Origin: an uncultured Burkholderiales bacterium
GTDB taxonomy: Bacteria; Pseudomonadota; Gammaproteobacteria; Burkholderiales; Casimicrobiaceae
Reading direction: 5' to 3'
NCBI GenBank assembly: GCA_937944385.1
Contig: CALDYQ010000007.1
Location: forward strand, 1 to 64,000
Length of the DNA stretch: 64,000 bases
Shown here: positions 40,285 through 49,937 of the stretch, piece by piece
How the letters are laid out: each line of letters begins with the position of its first letter
Numbering within the stretch: the first letter of the stretch is position 1
Made by a program: the position numbers and the translations under genes
The notes under the pieces: model-generated
Told to the model about the DNA's origin: nothing
Databases searched by the model: none
What the model saw: the letters and a program-made list of their open reading frames with translations, nothing else

Positions 40285-40359
40285 GGACGGTTAGCTCAGC
40301 GGTAGAGCACTGCCTTCACACGGCAGGGGTCGCAGGTTCGAACCCTGCACCGTCCACCA
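40285..40359 (+). tRNA. tRNA-Val (anticodon CAC)
   Basis: 75 nt with encoded CCA. Acceptor GGACGGT/ACCGTCC, D arm GCTC/GAGC, anticodon stem CTGCC/GGCAG with loop TTCACAC, giving anticodon CAC (reads GUG), and T arm GCAGG-TTCGAAC-CCTGC. Follows merR, closing the cluster that starts with tRNA-Val(GAC). Confidence 0.95.
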
Positions 40360-40368
40360 CCGATGGGT

Positions 40369-40395
40369 CAACAGGCCGCGCAACGCGGCTTTTTT
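40369..40395 (+). terminator. Intrinsic terminator after tRNA-Val(CAC)
   Basis: GCCGCG-CAA-CGCGGC then six T, with outer CAAC/GTTG pairs possible. Confidence 0.85.
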
Positions 40396-40414
40396 GTTGC
40401 CCTTTGGTTTCATT

Positions 40415-40438
40415 GGCATGAGTTTATGCCGATATAAA
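40415..40438 (+). promoter_or_regulatory. Candidate regulatory region before the sulfate-transport operon
   Basis: GGCAT-GAGTTT-ATGCC is an inverted repeat (40415-40430), directly followed by TATAAA (40433-40438), a possible -10. The symmetry could serve a LysR-type activator such as CysB, but the sequence is too short to assign one. Confidence 0.35.
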
Positions 40439-40512
40439 AACGCCGTTGCGAGCGGCTGACAGCCGACGCGGCCGGGTCAGCATGGCGACATCGTAAACAC
40501 TGATGACTAGCC

Positions 40513-41532
40513 ATGCACCCCCGACGACGCTTTCTTGCCTCCACTGTTGCCGCGGCAAGCGGCTTGGCCGCCATGCGTCTTGCCGCGCAATCGGGGCCGG
40601 ATTCGCTGCTCAATGTCTCCTACGATGTCTCGCGCGAGTTTTTCCGCGATCTGAATGCCGCCTTCGTTACGCGTGAGCGTTCCGCCGGGCGGATGCTAAG
40701 GATCGAACAGTCCCACGGCGGATCGAGCGCGCAGGCGCGGGCGGTGGCCGACGGCCTGGCTGCGGATGTGGTGACCTTCAACACGACGACTGATGTCGAT
40801 TTCCTCGCCGAGCGGGGCGTCGTGGCCCGTGACTGGCGCCAGCGATTCCCCCTCGGGGCGGTGCCCACGACGTCGACCATGCTCTTCCTCGTCCGGCGGG
40901 GCAATCCGAGGGGCATCCGCGACTGGGCCGACCTCGCAAAACCCGGAGTGCAGGTGATCGTGGTCAATCCAAAAACCGGTGGCAACGGACGCATGGCCTA
41001 TCTGGCCGCCTGGGGTGCCGTGCGTGACCGCGGCGGCAGCGACGCCGATGCGCTCGACTTCGTCACGCGGCTTTACCGCAACGTGCCGGTGCTCGCCCGC
41101 GGCGGGCGGGACGCCACGGGCGCATTCCTGCAGCGCAACATCGGCGATGTGCTGATCACGTTCGAATGCGAGGTGATCTCGGTCGACCGCGAGTTCGGCA
41201 GCGGTCGCGTGGACGCGATCCATCCGAGCGCATCCCTGCTCACCGAAAACCCGGTGGCCGTCGTGGAGCGAACGGTAGCCCGGCGCGGCAGCGCCGAGCT
41301 CGCGCGCAGCTATCTGAACTTCCTCTACACGCCCGAGGGACAGGAGATCGCTGCGCGGCACGGTATCCGGCCGCGCAGCGAGGCGGTGCTGCGCCGGTAT
41401 GCGAACGTCTTCCGGCCGCTCAAACTGTTCACGGTCGAGCAGCACTTCGGTTCGCTGGCCGAGGCGCAGCGCGTGCACTTCAATGATGGCGGAACGTTCG
41501 ATCGCATCTACACGCCGGGCAAACCTGCATGA
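40513..41532 (+). CDS. Sulfate/thiosulfate-binding periplasmic protein
   Basis: 339 residues; delivers sulfate to CysTWA. The N-terminus MHPRRRFLASTVAAASGLAA has an RR pair and resembles a twin-arginine signal, though Sec export is also possible. Mature part follows the Sbp family: LNVSYDVSREFFRDLN, ADVVTFNTTTDVDFLA, VNPKTGGNGRMAYLAAWG and NFLYTPEGQEIAARHGIRPR. The four residues around the anion pocket (SHGGSSAQAR) are kept. The stop overlaps the cysT start by 4 bases. I leave the symbol blank because sbp and cysP cannot be separated by eye. Confidence 0.93.
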   Translation: MHPRRRFLASTVAAASGLAAMRLAAQSGPDSLLNVSYDVSREFFRDLNAAFVTRERSAGRMLRIEQSHGGSSAQARAVADGLAADVVTFNTTTDVDFLAERGVVARDWRQRFPLGAVPTTSTMLFLVRRGNPRGIRDWADLAKPGVQVIVVNPKTGGNGRMAYLAAWGAVRDRGGSDADALDFVTRLYRNVPVLARGGRDATGAFLQRNIGDVLITFECEVISVDREFGSGRVDAIHPSASLLTENPVAVVERTVARRGSAELARSYLNFLYTPEGQEIAARHGIRPRSEAVLRRYANVFRPLKLFTVEQHFGSLAEAQRVHFNDGGTFDRIYTPGKPA

Positions 41533-42413
41533 GCACAATCGAAGCCGCTTTGCCGCTCGCGCGCGAGGGCTGGGTGGGCGGTCGCCCGCGCCGCCGCCGC
41601 ATCCTGCCCGGGTTCCGCCTGACGCTCGGGCTCACGCTCCTCTACCTGGGGCTGATCGTGCTGCTTCCCCTCACGGCCCTCGCCGCCAAGGCGGCGGGCC
41701 TGAGCTGGGCGCAGTTCGCCGACGCGGTCAGTGCGCCGCGCGTGCTTGCAGCCTATCGCCTGAGCTTTGCTGCCTCACTGATCGCAGCCAGTGTCAACGT
41801 AGTCTTCGGCGTGCTCGTCGCCTGGGTGCTCGTGCGCTATGACTTTCCCGGCCGAAGGCTAGTGGACGCCCTGGTTGATCTGCCCTTTGCGCTGCCCACG
41901 GCGGTCGCGGGGATCGCGCTCGCGGCGGTGCTGGCTGGCAATGGCTGGGTGGGACGCTGGTTCGAGCCGTGGGGTATCCAGCTCGCCTATACGCCGACGG
42001 GTGTGGTCATCGCGCTGCTCTTCATCGGACTGCCGTTCGTCGTGCGCACGGTGCAGCCGGTGCTCGCGGACCTGGAGCCCGAGTTGGAAGAGGCTGCGGC
42101 AAACCTCGGGGCCACGCGCTGGCAGACCTTCCGGCGGGTCCTGCTGCCGACGCTCCTGCCCGCCATCGTGACCGGCTTCGCGCTGGCCTTTGCGCGGGCG
42201 CTCGGGGAGTATGGCTCGGTCATCTTCGTCGCCGGCAACCTGCCGATGGTTTCCGAGATCGTGCCGCTCATCATCATCGGCAAGCTCGAGCAGTACGACT
42301 ATGCGGGGGCCACCGCCGTGGCGGTCGTGATGCTCGCGGCCTCCTTCGTGATTCTGTTCGCGATCAATGCGCTTCAGGCGTGGCAAGGCCGACGCGCTGG
42401 AGCAGGGACGTGA
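41529..42413 (+). CDS. cysT: Sulfate ABC transporter permease CysT
   Basis: 294 residues with about six membrane segments. [21 protein letters not shown] (from about residue 194) is the EAA loop contacting CysA. Its partner CysW is longer-spaced but homologous. Start overlaps the binding-protein stop, and its stop shares one base with the CysW start (TGATG). Confidence 0.93.
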   Translation: MSTIEAALPLAREGWVGGRPRRRRILPGFRLTLGLTLLYLGLIVLLPLTALAAKAAGLSWAQFADAVSAPRVLAAYRLSFAASLIAASVNVVFGVLVAWVLVRYDFPGRRLVDALVDLPFALPTAVAGIALAAVLAGNGWVGRWFEPWGIQLAYTPTGVVIALLFIGLPFVVRTVQPVLADLEPELEEAAANLGATRWQTFRRVLLPTLLPAIVTGFALAFARALGEYGSVIFVAGNLPMVSEIVPLIIIGKLEQYDYAGATAVAVVMLAASFVILFAINALQAWQGRRAGAGT

Positions 42414-43294
42414 TGCCTGCTCATCCACGCCATCGGCGGGTCGCCACTACCGAGCCGGCCTGGCTGCGCCGGCTGCTGATTGGCTTGGCCATCGGGTTCG
42501 TCGGGTTGGTGCTGGTGCTGCCGCTTGTCGCGGTGTTCACCGAGGCACTCCGCAAAGGGATCGATGCCTACTGGGCCGCGCTCGTCGAGCCCGAGGCTCG
42601 CGCCGCGCTCTGGCTCACGCTCGGGGTTGCGCTCTTCTGCGTGCCGCTCAACCTGATCTTCGGCATCGCTGCCGCGTGGGCCGTGACGAAGCATGAGTTT
42701 CCGGGCAAGGCGGCCCTGATCACGCTGATCGAACTGCCGTTTTCGGTGTCGCCGGTGGTCGCGGGCTTGATCTACGTGCTTGTCTTCGGGGCACAAGGGC
42801 TCTTGGGGCCGTGGCTCGTCGCTCGCGACGTCCAGATCGTCTTCGCGCTGCCCGGGATCGTGCTGGTCACGCTATTCGTGACCAGCCCGTTCATCGCCCG
42901 CGAACTGATTCCGCTGATGCAGGCGCAGGGCACCGAGGAGGAACAGGCCGCCCTCACGCTCGGGGCGAACGGCTGGCAGATCTTCTGGCGTGTGACGCTA
43001 CCCAACATCCGCTGGGCGCTGCTTTACGGTGCGATTCTCTGCAATGCCCGCGCGATGGGCGAGTTCGGTGCGGTCAGCGTCGTCTCCGGCCACATCCGCG
43101 GGCAGACCAACACGCTGCCGCTGCACGTGGAGCTGCTCTACAACGAGTATCAATCGGCGGCCGCCTTCGCGGTGGCATCCCTTCTTGCGCTGCTCGCGCT
43201 CTTCACGCTCATCGTGAAGCATCTTGCCGAACGCCTGCAGGTTCGCCCGCGGGCGCCGGCTACAGCCCCGAACATCGGAGGTATCGCCGCATGA
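42413..43294 (+). CDS. cysW: Sulfate ABC transporter permease CysW
   Basis: 293 residues, about six membrane segments. [20 protein letters not shown] (about residue 179) is the EAA loop, and [20 protein letters not shown] with [13 protein letters not shown] is the CysW signature. A GTG three bases earlier is an alternative start. Overlaps cysA by 4 bases. Confidence 0.93.
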   Translation: MPAHPRHRRVATTEPAWLRRLLIGLAIGFVGLVLVLPLVAVFTEALRKGIDAYWAALVEPEARAALWLTLGVALFCVPLNLIFGIAAAWAVTKHEFPGKAALITLIELPFSVSPVVAGLIYVLVFGAQGLLGPWLVARDVQIVFALPGIVLVTLFVTSPFIARELIPLMQAQGTEEEQAALTLGANGWQIFWRVTLPNIRWALLYGAILCNARAMGEFGAVSVVSGHIRGQTNTLPLHVELLYNEYQSAAAFAVASLLALLALFTLIVKHLAERLQVRPRAPATAPNIGGIAA

Positions 43295-44040
43295 GCATTC
43301 ACACCCGTCACCTCGACAAGCGCTTCGGGGCCGTGCCGGTGCTCGAGGACATCAACCTCGACATCGCGAGCGGCGAGCTGGTGGCCCTGCTGGGCCCGTC
43401 GGGCTGCGGTAAGACGACGCTCCTGCGCATCATCGCCGGGCTCGAGACCGCTGATCGCGGCGAGCTCTATCTGGCAGGGGTCGATGCCAGTGATACACCG
43501 GCGCGCGAGCGGCAGGTGGGCTTCGTGTTTCAGCACTACGCGCTGTTCCGGCACATGAGCGTGGCCGAGAACGTTGCTTTCGGTCTGCGCGTCCGACCTC
43601 GCGCACGACGCCTCGACGAGCGCACGATCCGGACGCGCGTGGCCGAACTGCTCGAACGCGTTCAACTGCAAGGGCTCGAGGATCGGTATCCGGCGCAGCT
43701 TTCCGGCGGCCAGCGTCAACGGGTCGCGCTCGCCCGCGCACTTGCAATCGAGCCCCGCGTGCTCTTGCTCGACGAGCCGTTCGGCGCGCTGGACGCGAAC
43801 GTGCGCAAGGATCTGCGTCGCTGGATTCGGTCCCTGCACGAGGCGATCGACGTGACCACCGTGCTCGTGACCCATGACCAGGAGGAAGCGGTCGACATCG
43901 CCGACCGCATCGTGCTCATGAACGCCGGCCGGATCGAACAGACCGACACGCCCGAGGCCCTGCGCATGCAGCCCGCAACGCCGTTCGTTGCGCAATTCCT
44001 CGGTGCCCCGGCCCAGGGCGCGAGCGTGGCGGCCTGTTAG
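43291..44040 (+). CDS. cysA: Sulfate ABC transporter ATPase CysA, short form
   Basis: 249 residues. Walker [26 protein letters not shown], signature [15 protein letters not shown], Walker [13 protein letters not shown] and H-loop VTHDQEEA are complete. The protein ends soon after [11 protein letters not shown]; the C-terminal TOBE-type regulatory domain found in the usual ~350-residue CysA is absent. The reading frame is closed by TAG with no sign of a frameshift, and the opposite-strand gene starts its 3' end there, so this looks like the natural length. GGAGGT lies 9 bases upstream of the ATG. Confidence 0.92.
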   Translation: MSIHTRHLDKRFGAVPVLEDINLDIASGELVALLGPSGCGKTTLLRIIAGLETADRGELYLAGVDASDTPARERQVGFVFQHYALFRHMSVAENVAFGLRVRPRARRLDERTIRTRVAELLERVQLQGLEDRYPAQLSGGQRQRVALARALAIEPRVLLLDEPFGALDANVRKDLRRWIRSLHEAIDVTTVLVTHDQEEAVDIADRIVLMNAGRIEQTDTPEALRMQPATPFVAQFLGAPAQGASVAAC

Positions 44041-45023
44041 TTGCCGCGGACGGCCGACAGCACCTCGGTCATGTCGAGGTTACGCGCCCGATCCTGGATC
44101 TGCGGCACGTAGCGCGCCTGCATCTCCTTCGCCGGGCCGAGCAAGTCGTCGAACGTCTGCTTGAGTACCGCGGTACTCATGGTGCGCCCGCCGCCGTAGT
44201 AGCGCTTGGCCAGCTGGCCGAGGGCGTAGGTCGTGGCGAAGGAGAAGGCCATGCCGGTCGCCCCGCGCGCGAGGCCGCCGATCATGCGGCCGGCCACCTT
44301 GCCGACGAGGCCACCGATGAGCTTCCGACCCGCCTGTTCGAGGTACTGCGAGGCCATGCCCACGCCGACCGTGGCGAGAAACTCCTTGATGTGACCCGCG
44401 TCGAGCTCGTAGCCGTAGGCTTTACCGGTCTTGTAAACGAGCCGCGTCTGCAGCGGGACGATCGCCATCGTGGCCCAGGACTGGGGCAGCAGTTCGAGTG
44501 CGCCATTGAGGATCGAGGCGTTCAGGATCGAGCGGTCGAGCGCGGCCTCGTCCAACGTGGCTGTGGAGCGCGAGGCCGCTGTGCCCGGGGACGCTGCCGC
44601 GGCTGACACCGCCACCGCTGCCGCCGGGGCATACGCCGCCTCGGCAATCGCATCGGCATCGCGCGCGAGGCCCTGGGCGGAGGCGGCATCCAGCCCGAGG
44701 CCCTGCGCGAGCAGGCTCAGAAAGTCGGCCTCGGCCGCGGTCTTCTGCCCGTCAGCGTCGATCATGCACACGGCCATCTCGTAGGCGAGCTGGCGGGCCG
44801 CCGGGTCGGTCAGGTTCGCCACAGCGCTTTCGAGCGTCACGCGCTTCATGAGCACGTCCTGATAGAGCCCCGGAAGATCGAGCGCTGCGGTGCTGTCAGC
44901 TTCGCCCGCGAGGCTCTCCGCGATCTTGCGCAGTTCTTCCCGCTCCCGATCGTCCTTGCCTCCGTCGGCAAAGGCGGCCATCAGGGCGATCGCCAGGATC
45001 GCGCGTTGCTGTTCCACGGTCAT
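44037..45023 (-). CDS. TerB-like helical protein
   Basis: 328 residues. N-terminal ~110 residues form a TerB-type acidic helical domain ([40 protein letters not shown]), found in tellurite-resistance and membrane-surveillance proteins. An Ala-rich linker leads to a C-terminal part with small hydrophobic stretches ([20 protein letters not shown]) resembling DUF697/YcjF membrane-associated domains. No other ter gene is nearby. Its 3' end overlaps cysA by 4 bases tail-to-tail. Probably membrane-associated; function unknown. Confidence 0.75.
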   Translation of the reverse strand: MTVEQQRAILAIALMAAFADGGKDDREREELRKIAESLAGEADSTAALDLPGLYQDVLMKRVTLESAVANLTDPAARQLAYEMAVCMIDADGQKTAAEADFLSLLAQGLGLDAASAQGLARDADAIAEAAYAPAAAVAVSAAAASPGTAASRSTATLDEAALDRSILNASILNGALELLPQSWATMAIVPLQTRLVYKTGKAYGYELDAGHIKEFLATVGVGMASQYLEQAGRKLIGGLVGKVAGRMIGGLARGATGMAFSFATTYALGQLAKRYYGGGRTMSTAVLKQTFDDLLGPAKEMQARYVPQIQDRARNLDMTEVLSAVRGN

Positions 45024-45114
45024 GTCACTCGTCTCCGCATCGTTCGAGAAAGCGGCCTCGCGCGTGGCCCAGGGCTAGCCTCACGCACGCGAGTTCCGCC
45101 CGTCCGTCGCGCGG

Positions 45115-45162
45115 GTCCGCGGCCTGCCGCGCGGCCTGTCGTGCGGCCCGTCGTTCGGCCTG
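45115..45162. repeat. Tandem repeat, four 12-bp units
   Basis: Consensus yCGyGCGGCCTG repeated four times with substitutions (GTCCGCGGCCTG, CCGCGCGGCCTG, TCGTGCGGCCCG, TCGTTCGGCCTG). It lies in the 167-bp gap between the TerB-like gene start and the dienelactone hydrolase stop. No protein could be supported over it. Confidence 0.6.
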
Positions 45163-45190
45163 TACGAAGGACGCGCGGGGTTCTTTCGAC

Positions 45191-45889
45191 CTAACCCAAA
45201 ACTCGCCCGAAGAAGCGCAGCGTCCGGTCCCAGGCGATCGTGGCCCAGGCGGCGTCGTACTGGGTAAGAGCGATGCGGCCCGGACCTTGCGCGGTTTCGT
45301 TAGCGAAGCCATGGTGGGCGAGGTAGCGGTAGCCAGTGTAGGCCACGCCCGCGCTGCGGAGCGTGTGTTCGAGCGTATCGACCGTGGCAATCGGGAAGGG
45401 CTGGTCCTGCTCGGCCCAGTGGGCGATCATCGGGGCTTTGATCTTGCTCGCATCGACGAATTCGAGTGGCGGATAGCCGTACCAGACGCAGCCGGCGTCC
45501 GCCTCCGGGGCCATCGTGAGGGTGAGCAGCGTGAGCGCACCGCCCATGCAGAAGCCGGTGACGCCGACCTTGGCATGGCTTTGCTTGAGGTACTGGATCG
45601 CGCCGCGGATGTCCTGCGAGGCGGCGTCAGCAAAGTCGAGCCCGCTCATCAGGTGGTGCGCTTCCTCTGCCTCGACTGTGCTCTTGCCGCGGTAGAGATC
45701 GGGCACGAGCGCGGTGTAGCCCGCCTGGGCGAGCTTGATCGCAACACCGCGGATCTGCTCATTGAGCCCCCACCATTCCTGGATGACGACGACGGCCGGG
45801 CCGCCGGCTTCACCTTGGGCTAGAAATCCCGTGACATCGCCGCCATCGGGGCGTTTGAACGATATGGTGCGGGTGGTGATCTTGTTCAT
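45191..45889 (-). CDS. Dienelactone hydrolase family protein
   Basis: 232-residue alpha/beta hydrolase. The triad is Cys114 (GFCMGG), Asp162 and His193 (AHHGFAN), with Glu38 in QEWWGLN. This is the DLH arrangement; classical members open dienelactones in chlorocatechol breakdown, but most genomic members have wider ester or lactone substrates. No catechol pathway gene is nearby. Divergent from tyrS across a 109-bp space. Confidence 0.9.
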   Translation of the reverse strand: MNKITTRTISFKRPDGGDVTGFLAQGEAGGPAVVVIQEWWGLNEQIRGVAIKLAQAGYTALVPDLYRGKSTVEAEEAHHLMSGLDFADAASQDIRGAIQYLKQSHAKVGVTGFCMGGALTLLTLTMAPEADAGCVWYGYPPLEFVDASKIKAPMIAHWAEQDQPFPIATVDTLEHTLRSAGVAYTGYRYLAHHGFANETAQGPGRIALTQYDAAWATIAWDRTLRFFGRVLG

Positions 45890-45944
45890 CGTTGGAATGC
45901 TCCATGCAAGTCGGCTGAACGCAGGGTGGGAAAGCTCGCAAACC

Positions 45945-45992
45945 TAGAATCGAGCTGTTTTTCATCTCTGCATTCTGACGTCGATCGACGTC
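45945..45992 (+). promoter_or_regulatory. tyrS promoter with 16-bp perfect palindrome
   Basis: TAGAAT (45945-45950) is a candidate -10. Downstream, GACGTCGATCGACGTC (45977-45992) is perfectly self-complementary and ends 6 bases before the tyrS ATG, where the ribosome site would be; no Shine-Dalgarno is present. As RNA it can form a 6-bp stem with a GAUC loop. Confidence 0.45.
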
Positions 45993-45998
45993 CAACGC

Positions 45999-47303
45999 AT
46001 GTCCGATTCCGCTCGAACATACCCGAATATTCTCGACGAGCTCGCCTGGCGGGGCCTGATTCATCAGAGCACGGACCGCGCCGAGCTGGCAGCGCATCTG
46101 GCGACCCCGCGTACGCTCTACTGCGGCTTCGACCCGACCGCGCCGTCGCTGCATGTCGGGCATTTCCTGCCGCTCATGATGCTCCGCCGCTTCCAGCGTC
46201 ATGGCCATACGCCGATCGCCGTGGTCGGCGGAGCGACCGGGATGATTGGTGACCCCTCGGGCAAGAGCGAGGAGCGCAACCTGCTCACGCGAGAGGCGCT
46301 TGCCGCAAACATCGAGGGCATGCGCACGCAGATGCAGCGCTTTCTCGACTTTTCTGGACCCCATGGCGCGAAGCTCGTCAACAACCACGACTGGACCGCG
46401 CCTTACAGCTTCCTCGACTTCCTGCGCGACATCGGCAAGCACGTGTCGGTGAACACGATGATGGCGAAGGAGTCGGTGCGCGCGCGGCTCGAGCGGCCGG
46501 ACGCCGGCATCAGCTACACGGAGTTCAGCTATCAGCTCCTACAGGCCTTTGATTTCGCCGAGCTCTATCGCCGCCATGGCTGCACGCTGCAGATTGGCGG
46601 CAGCGACCAGTGGGGCAACATCACCGCGGGCATCGATCTGGGACGCCGCTTGCATGGCGCGCATCTGTTTGGGCTGACCTGTCCGCTCCTCACCACGAGC
46701 GAAGGCAAAAAGATGGGCAAGACCGAGCGCGGCGCGGTCTGGCTCGACCCGGCGCGGACCTCGCCCTATGCGTTCTATCAGTACTGGATCAATGTCGCGG
46801 ACGCGGACGTCGGCACCTGTCTGCGCTACCTTACGGAGCTGCCAGAGGCGGACATCCTCGCGCTCGAGACGGCGCAGCGTGAGCGGCCGGCTGATCGGCC
46901 TGGGCAGAACGCGCTCGCGCACTGGCTCACCGGCTTCGTGCATGGTGAGGTCGGCCTCGCCGCGGCCAAGCGTGCCACCTCGATACTCTTTGGTGCAGAG
47001 ATTGCTGCCCTTACGGACGCAGAGCTCGGCGACATCTTTGCGGACGTGCCAAGCGCAAGCGTTGCCCACGACGAGTGGGCGGCGGGTGTGACGGTCGTCG
47101 ATGCGCTCGTGCGCACAGGTCTTGCCACGAGCAAGGGTGAGGCGCGGCGCGCCCTGCAAAGCGGTGCGGTCGCGCTCAACAATCGTCGAATCGATGCGGA
47201 GCGGCCCCTGACCGAGGCGGACCGCGCAAGCGAAACCATGATCGTGCTGCGAAGCGGCAAGAAGCGCTATGCGCTCCTACGTATCGACGACGCTGAGAAT
47301 TGA
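45999..47303 (+). CDS. tyrS: Tyrosyl-tRNA synthetase
   Basis: 434 residues, class [13 protein letters not shown] is the HIGH motif (about residue 50), [11 protein letters not shown] the KMSKS motif, and the C-terminal ~65 residues form an S4 RNA-binding domain ([20 protein letters not shown]). The leader has a palindrome at the ribosome-binding position. gloA follows after 22 bases. Confidence 0.97.
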   Translation: MSDSARTYPNILDELAWRGLIHQSTDRAELAAHLATPRTLYCGFDPTAPSLHVGHFLPLMMLRRFQRHGHTPIAVVGGATGMIGDPSGKSEERNLLTREALAANIEGMRTQMQRFLDFSGPHGAKLVNNHDWTAPYSFLDFLRDIGKHVSVNTMMAKESVRARLERPDAGISYTEFSYQLLQAFDFAELYRRHGCTLQIGGSDQWGNITAGIDLGRRLHGAHLFGLTCPLLTTSEGKKMGKTERGAVWLDPARTSPYAFYQYWINVADADVGTCLRYLTELPEADILALETAQRERPADRPGQNALAHWLTGFVHGEVGLAAAKRATSILFGAEIAALTDAELGDIFADVPSASVAHDEWAAGVTVVDALVRTGLATSKGEARRALQSGAVALNNRRIDAERPLTEADRASETMIVLRSGKKRYALLRIDDAEN

Positions 47304-47325
47304 CATCACGATGGCCGGGACCCCC

Positions 47326-47718
47326 ATGCGCATCCTCCACACCATGCTTCGCGTCGGCAACCTCGAGCGGTCGGTCGACTTCTATACCCGGGTGCTGGGT
47401 ATGCAGCTTCTTCGCACGACCGATCGACCCGAGCAGAAGTATTCGCTCGCATTCGTCGGCTACGGGGATGAGCAATCCGGGGCAGTGCTCGAACTCACCC
47501 ACAACTACGGTGTGGACAAGTACGAACTGGGCACGGGCTTCGGCCACATCGCCATCGCGGTGCCGGACGCTGCGGCCGCCTGCGAGCAGGTCCGCGCGGC
47601 GGGCGGCAAGGTCACACGCGAGGCCGGCCCGGTGAAGGGCGGCACGACGGTCATCGCCTTCATCGAGGACCCGGACGGCTACAAGATCGAGCTGATCGAG
47701 TCGAAGCTCGCGCGTTGA
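47326..47718 (+). CDS. gloA: Lactoylglutathione lyase (glyoxalase I)
   Basis: 130 residues. [20 protein letters not shown] carries the first metal-binding His (H5), and [16 protein letters not shown] and [14 protein letters not shown] follow in the standard order for the Ni-dependent enzyme that detoxifies methylglyoxal with glutathione. Start chosen at MRILH; ATG at 47311 would add MAGTP. Follows tyrS closely and is probably co-transcribed. Confidence 0.95.
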   Translation: MRILHTMLRVGNLERSVDFYTRVLGMQLLRTTDRPEQKYSLAFVGYGDEQSGAVLELTHNYGVDKYELGTGFGHIAIAVPDAAAACEQVRAAGGKVTREAGPVKGGTTVIAFIEDPDGYKIELIESKLAR

Positions 47719-47739
47719 GCAGCGAGCGTCGCGGCACGC

Positions 47740-48261
47740 TCAACGCGCCGCTTCGAGCTCCGCCGCGAGCTTCTTGCCGCGCGCTTCCATGTCGGCTGTC
47801 AGCTTCTCCATCACGACGCGCGTCTCGGGCATCGCGGCTTGGATCGCCTGTGGCGTCTTCTCGACCATCGCCTTGCCGGCCGGGGAGCGATAGAAGTCGC
47901 GAATCGCGCGCAACTCGGCTTCGGTGTAGACCTTGGCAAAGGCGTCGGCGAAAGCGATGCGCAGCTTGCCCATGTAATCCGGGCCCATGACGTCGTTCAT
48001 GACTGCATCCATCTCGCGCTGCATGATGGCCCGTTGCTTCTCGTTCAGGCGGTTCGGGCCGCCGACGTTGCGCGTCATCTCGGTCATCATGGGCACGATG
48101 GCCTGACGGAGGGAGTTCATCACGTTCTCGCCGGCGGTGAGATCGACCACCTCGGCGGCGAGGGCGCGGCGCGCATCGGTCGTCTGAGCCTGCGTGGGAT
48201 GCGCGGCCACGGCCAGGGCGAATACGCTCGAAAGCGCGAGCAGGGTGAGGGCGTGTTTCAT
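47740..48261 (-). CDS. DUF2059 exported protein
   Basis: 173 residues: signal peptide MKHALTLLALSSVFALAVAAH then a helical periplasmic domain of the DUF2059 family (AFAKVYTEAELRAIRDFYRS and AGKAMVEKTPQ are typical). Start at MKHAL with AGAGAAG upstream; a longer frame overlaps phoH. Convergent with gloA, 24 bases after phoH on the same strand. Function unknown. Confidence 0.85.
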   Translation of the reverse strand: MKHALTLLALSSVFALAVAAHPTQAQTTDARRALAAEVVDLTAGENVMNSLRQAIVPMMTEMTRNVGGPNRLNEKQRAIMQREMDAVMNDVMGPDYMGKLRIAFADAFAKVYTEAELRAIRDFYRSPAGKAMVEKTPQAIQAAMPETRVVMEKLTADMEARGKKLAAELEAAR

Positions 48262-48284
48262 GCGTACTTCTCTTTTCGGGCTCA

Positions 48285-49727
48285 TCACAAGGCTTCGGCC
48301 GCGAAGTCTGCCAGACGCGAGCGCTCGCCGCGTTGCAGCGTCACGTGGCCAGAGTGCGCCCAGCCCTTGAACCGGTCGACCACGTAGGTGAGACCCGACG
48401 AGCCCTCGGTCAGGTAGGGGGTGTCGATCTGCGCGATGTTGCCGAGGCAGACCACCTTGGTGCCGGGGCCGGCCCGGGTGATCAGCGTCTTCATCTGCTT
48501 GGGCGTGAGGTTCTGCGCCTCGTCGATGATCAGGAACTTGTTCAGGAAGGTCCGGCCGCGCATGAAATTGAGGCTCTTCACCTTGATCCGCGAGCGGATG
48601 AGGTCGTTGCTTGCGGCGCGGCCCCAGTCGCCGGCATCGCTGGCGCCGCCCATGAGCACGTCCAGGTTGTCCTCGAGCGCGCCCATCCAGGGTGTCATCT
48701 TCTCTTCCTCGGTGCCCGGCAGGAAGCCGATGTCCTCGCCCACGGGCACGGTCACCCGGGTCATGATGATTTCGTTGTAGAGCTTCTGGTCGAGCGTGAG
48801 TTGCAGGCCCGCGGCGAGCGCGAGCAGCGTCTTGCCGGTGCCTGCCTGTCCGAGCAGCGTCACGAAGTCGATGTCCGGGTTCATGAGCAGGTTCAACGCG
48901 AAATTCTGCTCGCGGTTACGCGCGGTGATGCCCCAGACGGCGTTCTTGTGGTGCCCGAAATCCCGTAGCGTGACCAGGGTCGCGCTCTTGCCTTCGATCG
49001 ACACCACGCGAGCGTAGAACGGCGAGTCATGCTCGGTGTAGACGAGCTCGTTGAGGAGGAGCTTCGGTACCAGCGGGCCGGTGATCCGATAGAACGTCGC
49101 GCCGCCTTGCTGCCAGCTTTCCACCCCCTTGCCGTGGCGTTCCCAGAAATCAGCTGGCAACTCGGTTGCGCCCGAGTAGAGAAGCTCGGTGTCCTCGAGC
49201 ACCTTGTCGTTGTAGTAGTCCTCGGCATCGACATCGAGCGCCCGCGCCTTGATGCGCATGTTGATGTCCTTCGAGACGAGCACCACGTGCCGCCTGGGCT
49301 GCTTCTTCTTGAGATGCAGGCAGACCGCAATGATTTCGTTGTCCGCCTTGCCTGCGGCAAACGAGGGAGGTAACTGCACCGAAAGCGGCTCGGTCTGCAG
49401 GAACAGCCGACCGGTGGCGCCACCGCCCGTGGGCCCGGCGAGCGGGATGCCGTCGTGGATGCCATTGGCAAAGTCGCCGACGATCTGGTCGAGGAAGCGT
49501 GACGCCTGGCGCGCGTTTCGGTTGACCTCGAGCGTGCCCTTCTTGTGGTTGTCGAGCTCCTCGAGCGTGCAGATCGGCAGGAAGATGTCGTGTTCCTCGA
49601 ACCGATGCAGCGAGGTCGGATCATGCATGAGCACGTTGGTGTCGAGCACGAAGAGCTTGCTGCTCGAACCGCGCGACTTGGTGGCACGGGGGGCGAGGGC
49701 GACGACCCGGGAGGTTTTGCTGGTCAT
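48285..49727 (-). CDS. phoH: PhoH family protein with N-terminal PIN domain
   Basis: 480 residues (PhoH2 type). Residues about 25-150 form a PIN domain (KLFVLDTNVLMHDP, ELDNHKK, SKDINMRIKARAL); after a linker, the PhoH ATPase domain has LGQAGTGKTLLALAAG (Walker A) and FLIIDEAQNLTPKQM (Walker B). PIN-PhoH proteins act as RNA helicase-nucleases in other bacteria. Start at MTSKTSRVV; the upstream open frame runs over the intergenic region. Divergent from thiL with a 445-bp gap. Confidence 0.93.
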   Translation of the reverse strand: MTSKTSRVVALAPRATKSRGSSSKLFVLDTNVLMHDPTSLHRFEEHDIFLPICTLEELDNHKKGTLEVNRNARQASRFLDQIVGDFANGIHDGIPLAGPTGGGATGRLFLQTEPLSVQLPPSFAAGKADNEIIAVCLHLKKKQPRRHVVLVSKDINMRIKARALDVDAEDYYNDKVLEDTELLYSGATELPADFWERHGKGVESWQQGGATFYRITGPLVPKLLLNELVYTEHDSPFYARVVSIEGKSATLVTLRDFGHHKNAVWGITARNREQNFALNLLMNPDIDFVTLLGQAGTGKTLLALAAGLQLTLDQKLYNEIIMTRVTVPVGEDIGFLPGTEEEKMTPWMGALEDNLDVLMGGASDAGDWGRAASNDLIRSRIKVKSLNFMRGRTFLNKFLIIDEAQNLTPKQMKTLITRAGPGTKVVCLGNIAQIDTPYLTEGSSGLTYVVDRFKGWAHSGHVTLQRGERSRLADFAAEAL

Positions 49728-49937
49728 GCGGAAAGCGGCACGGGTGCCGCAGGGCGGAGAAGAGGAAGGGCGTGACGCGCACCGAACGACGCGCCGACAA
49801 GGCACCGATGGCAGATGCCGCGAAGACAGATGCCCGAAGAGCAGCCGAGACTCAAGCGCGAGTCCAACGGCGGGGGCGGGAGCGGGTTCCCGACAGAGGA
49901 TGCATGAGACGAAATGTAGCGATTCCGTGGCTAAAAA

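Noticed and set aside
45025-45390. 121-codon minus-strand open frame overlapping the dienelactone hydrolase 3' end and the 12-bp repeats
   Set aside because: Most of it lies inside the hydrolase gene in another frame; the remaining part has no usable start codon.
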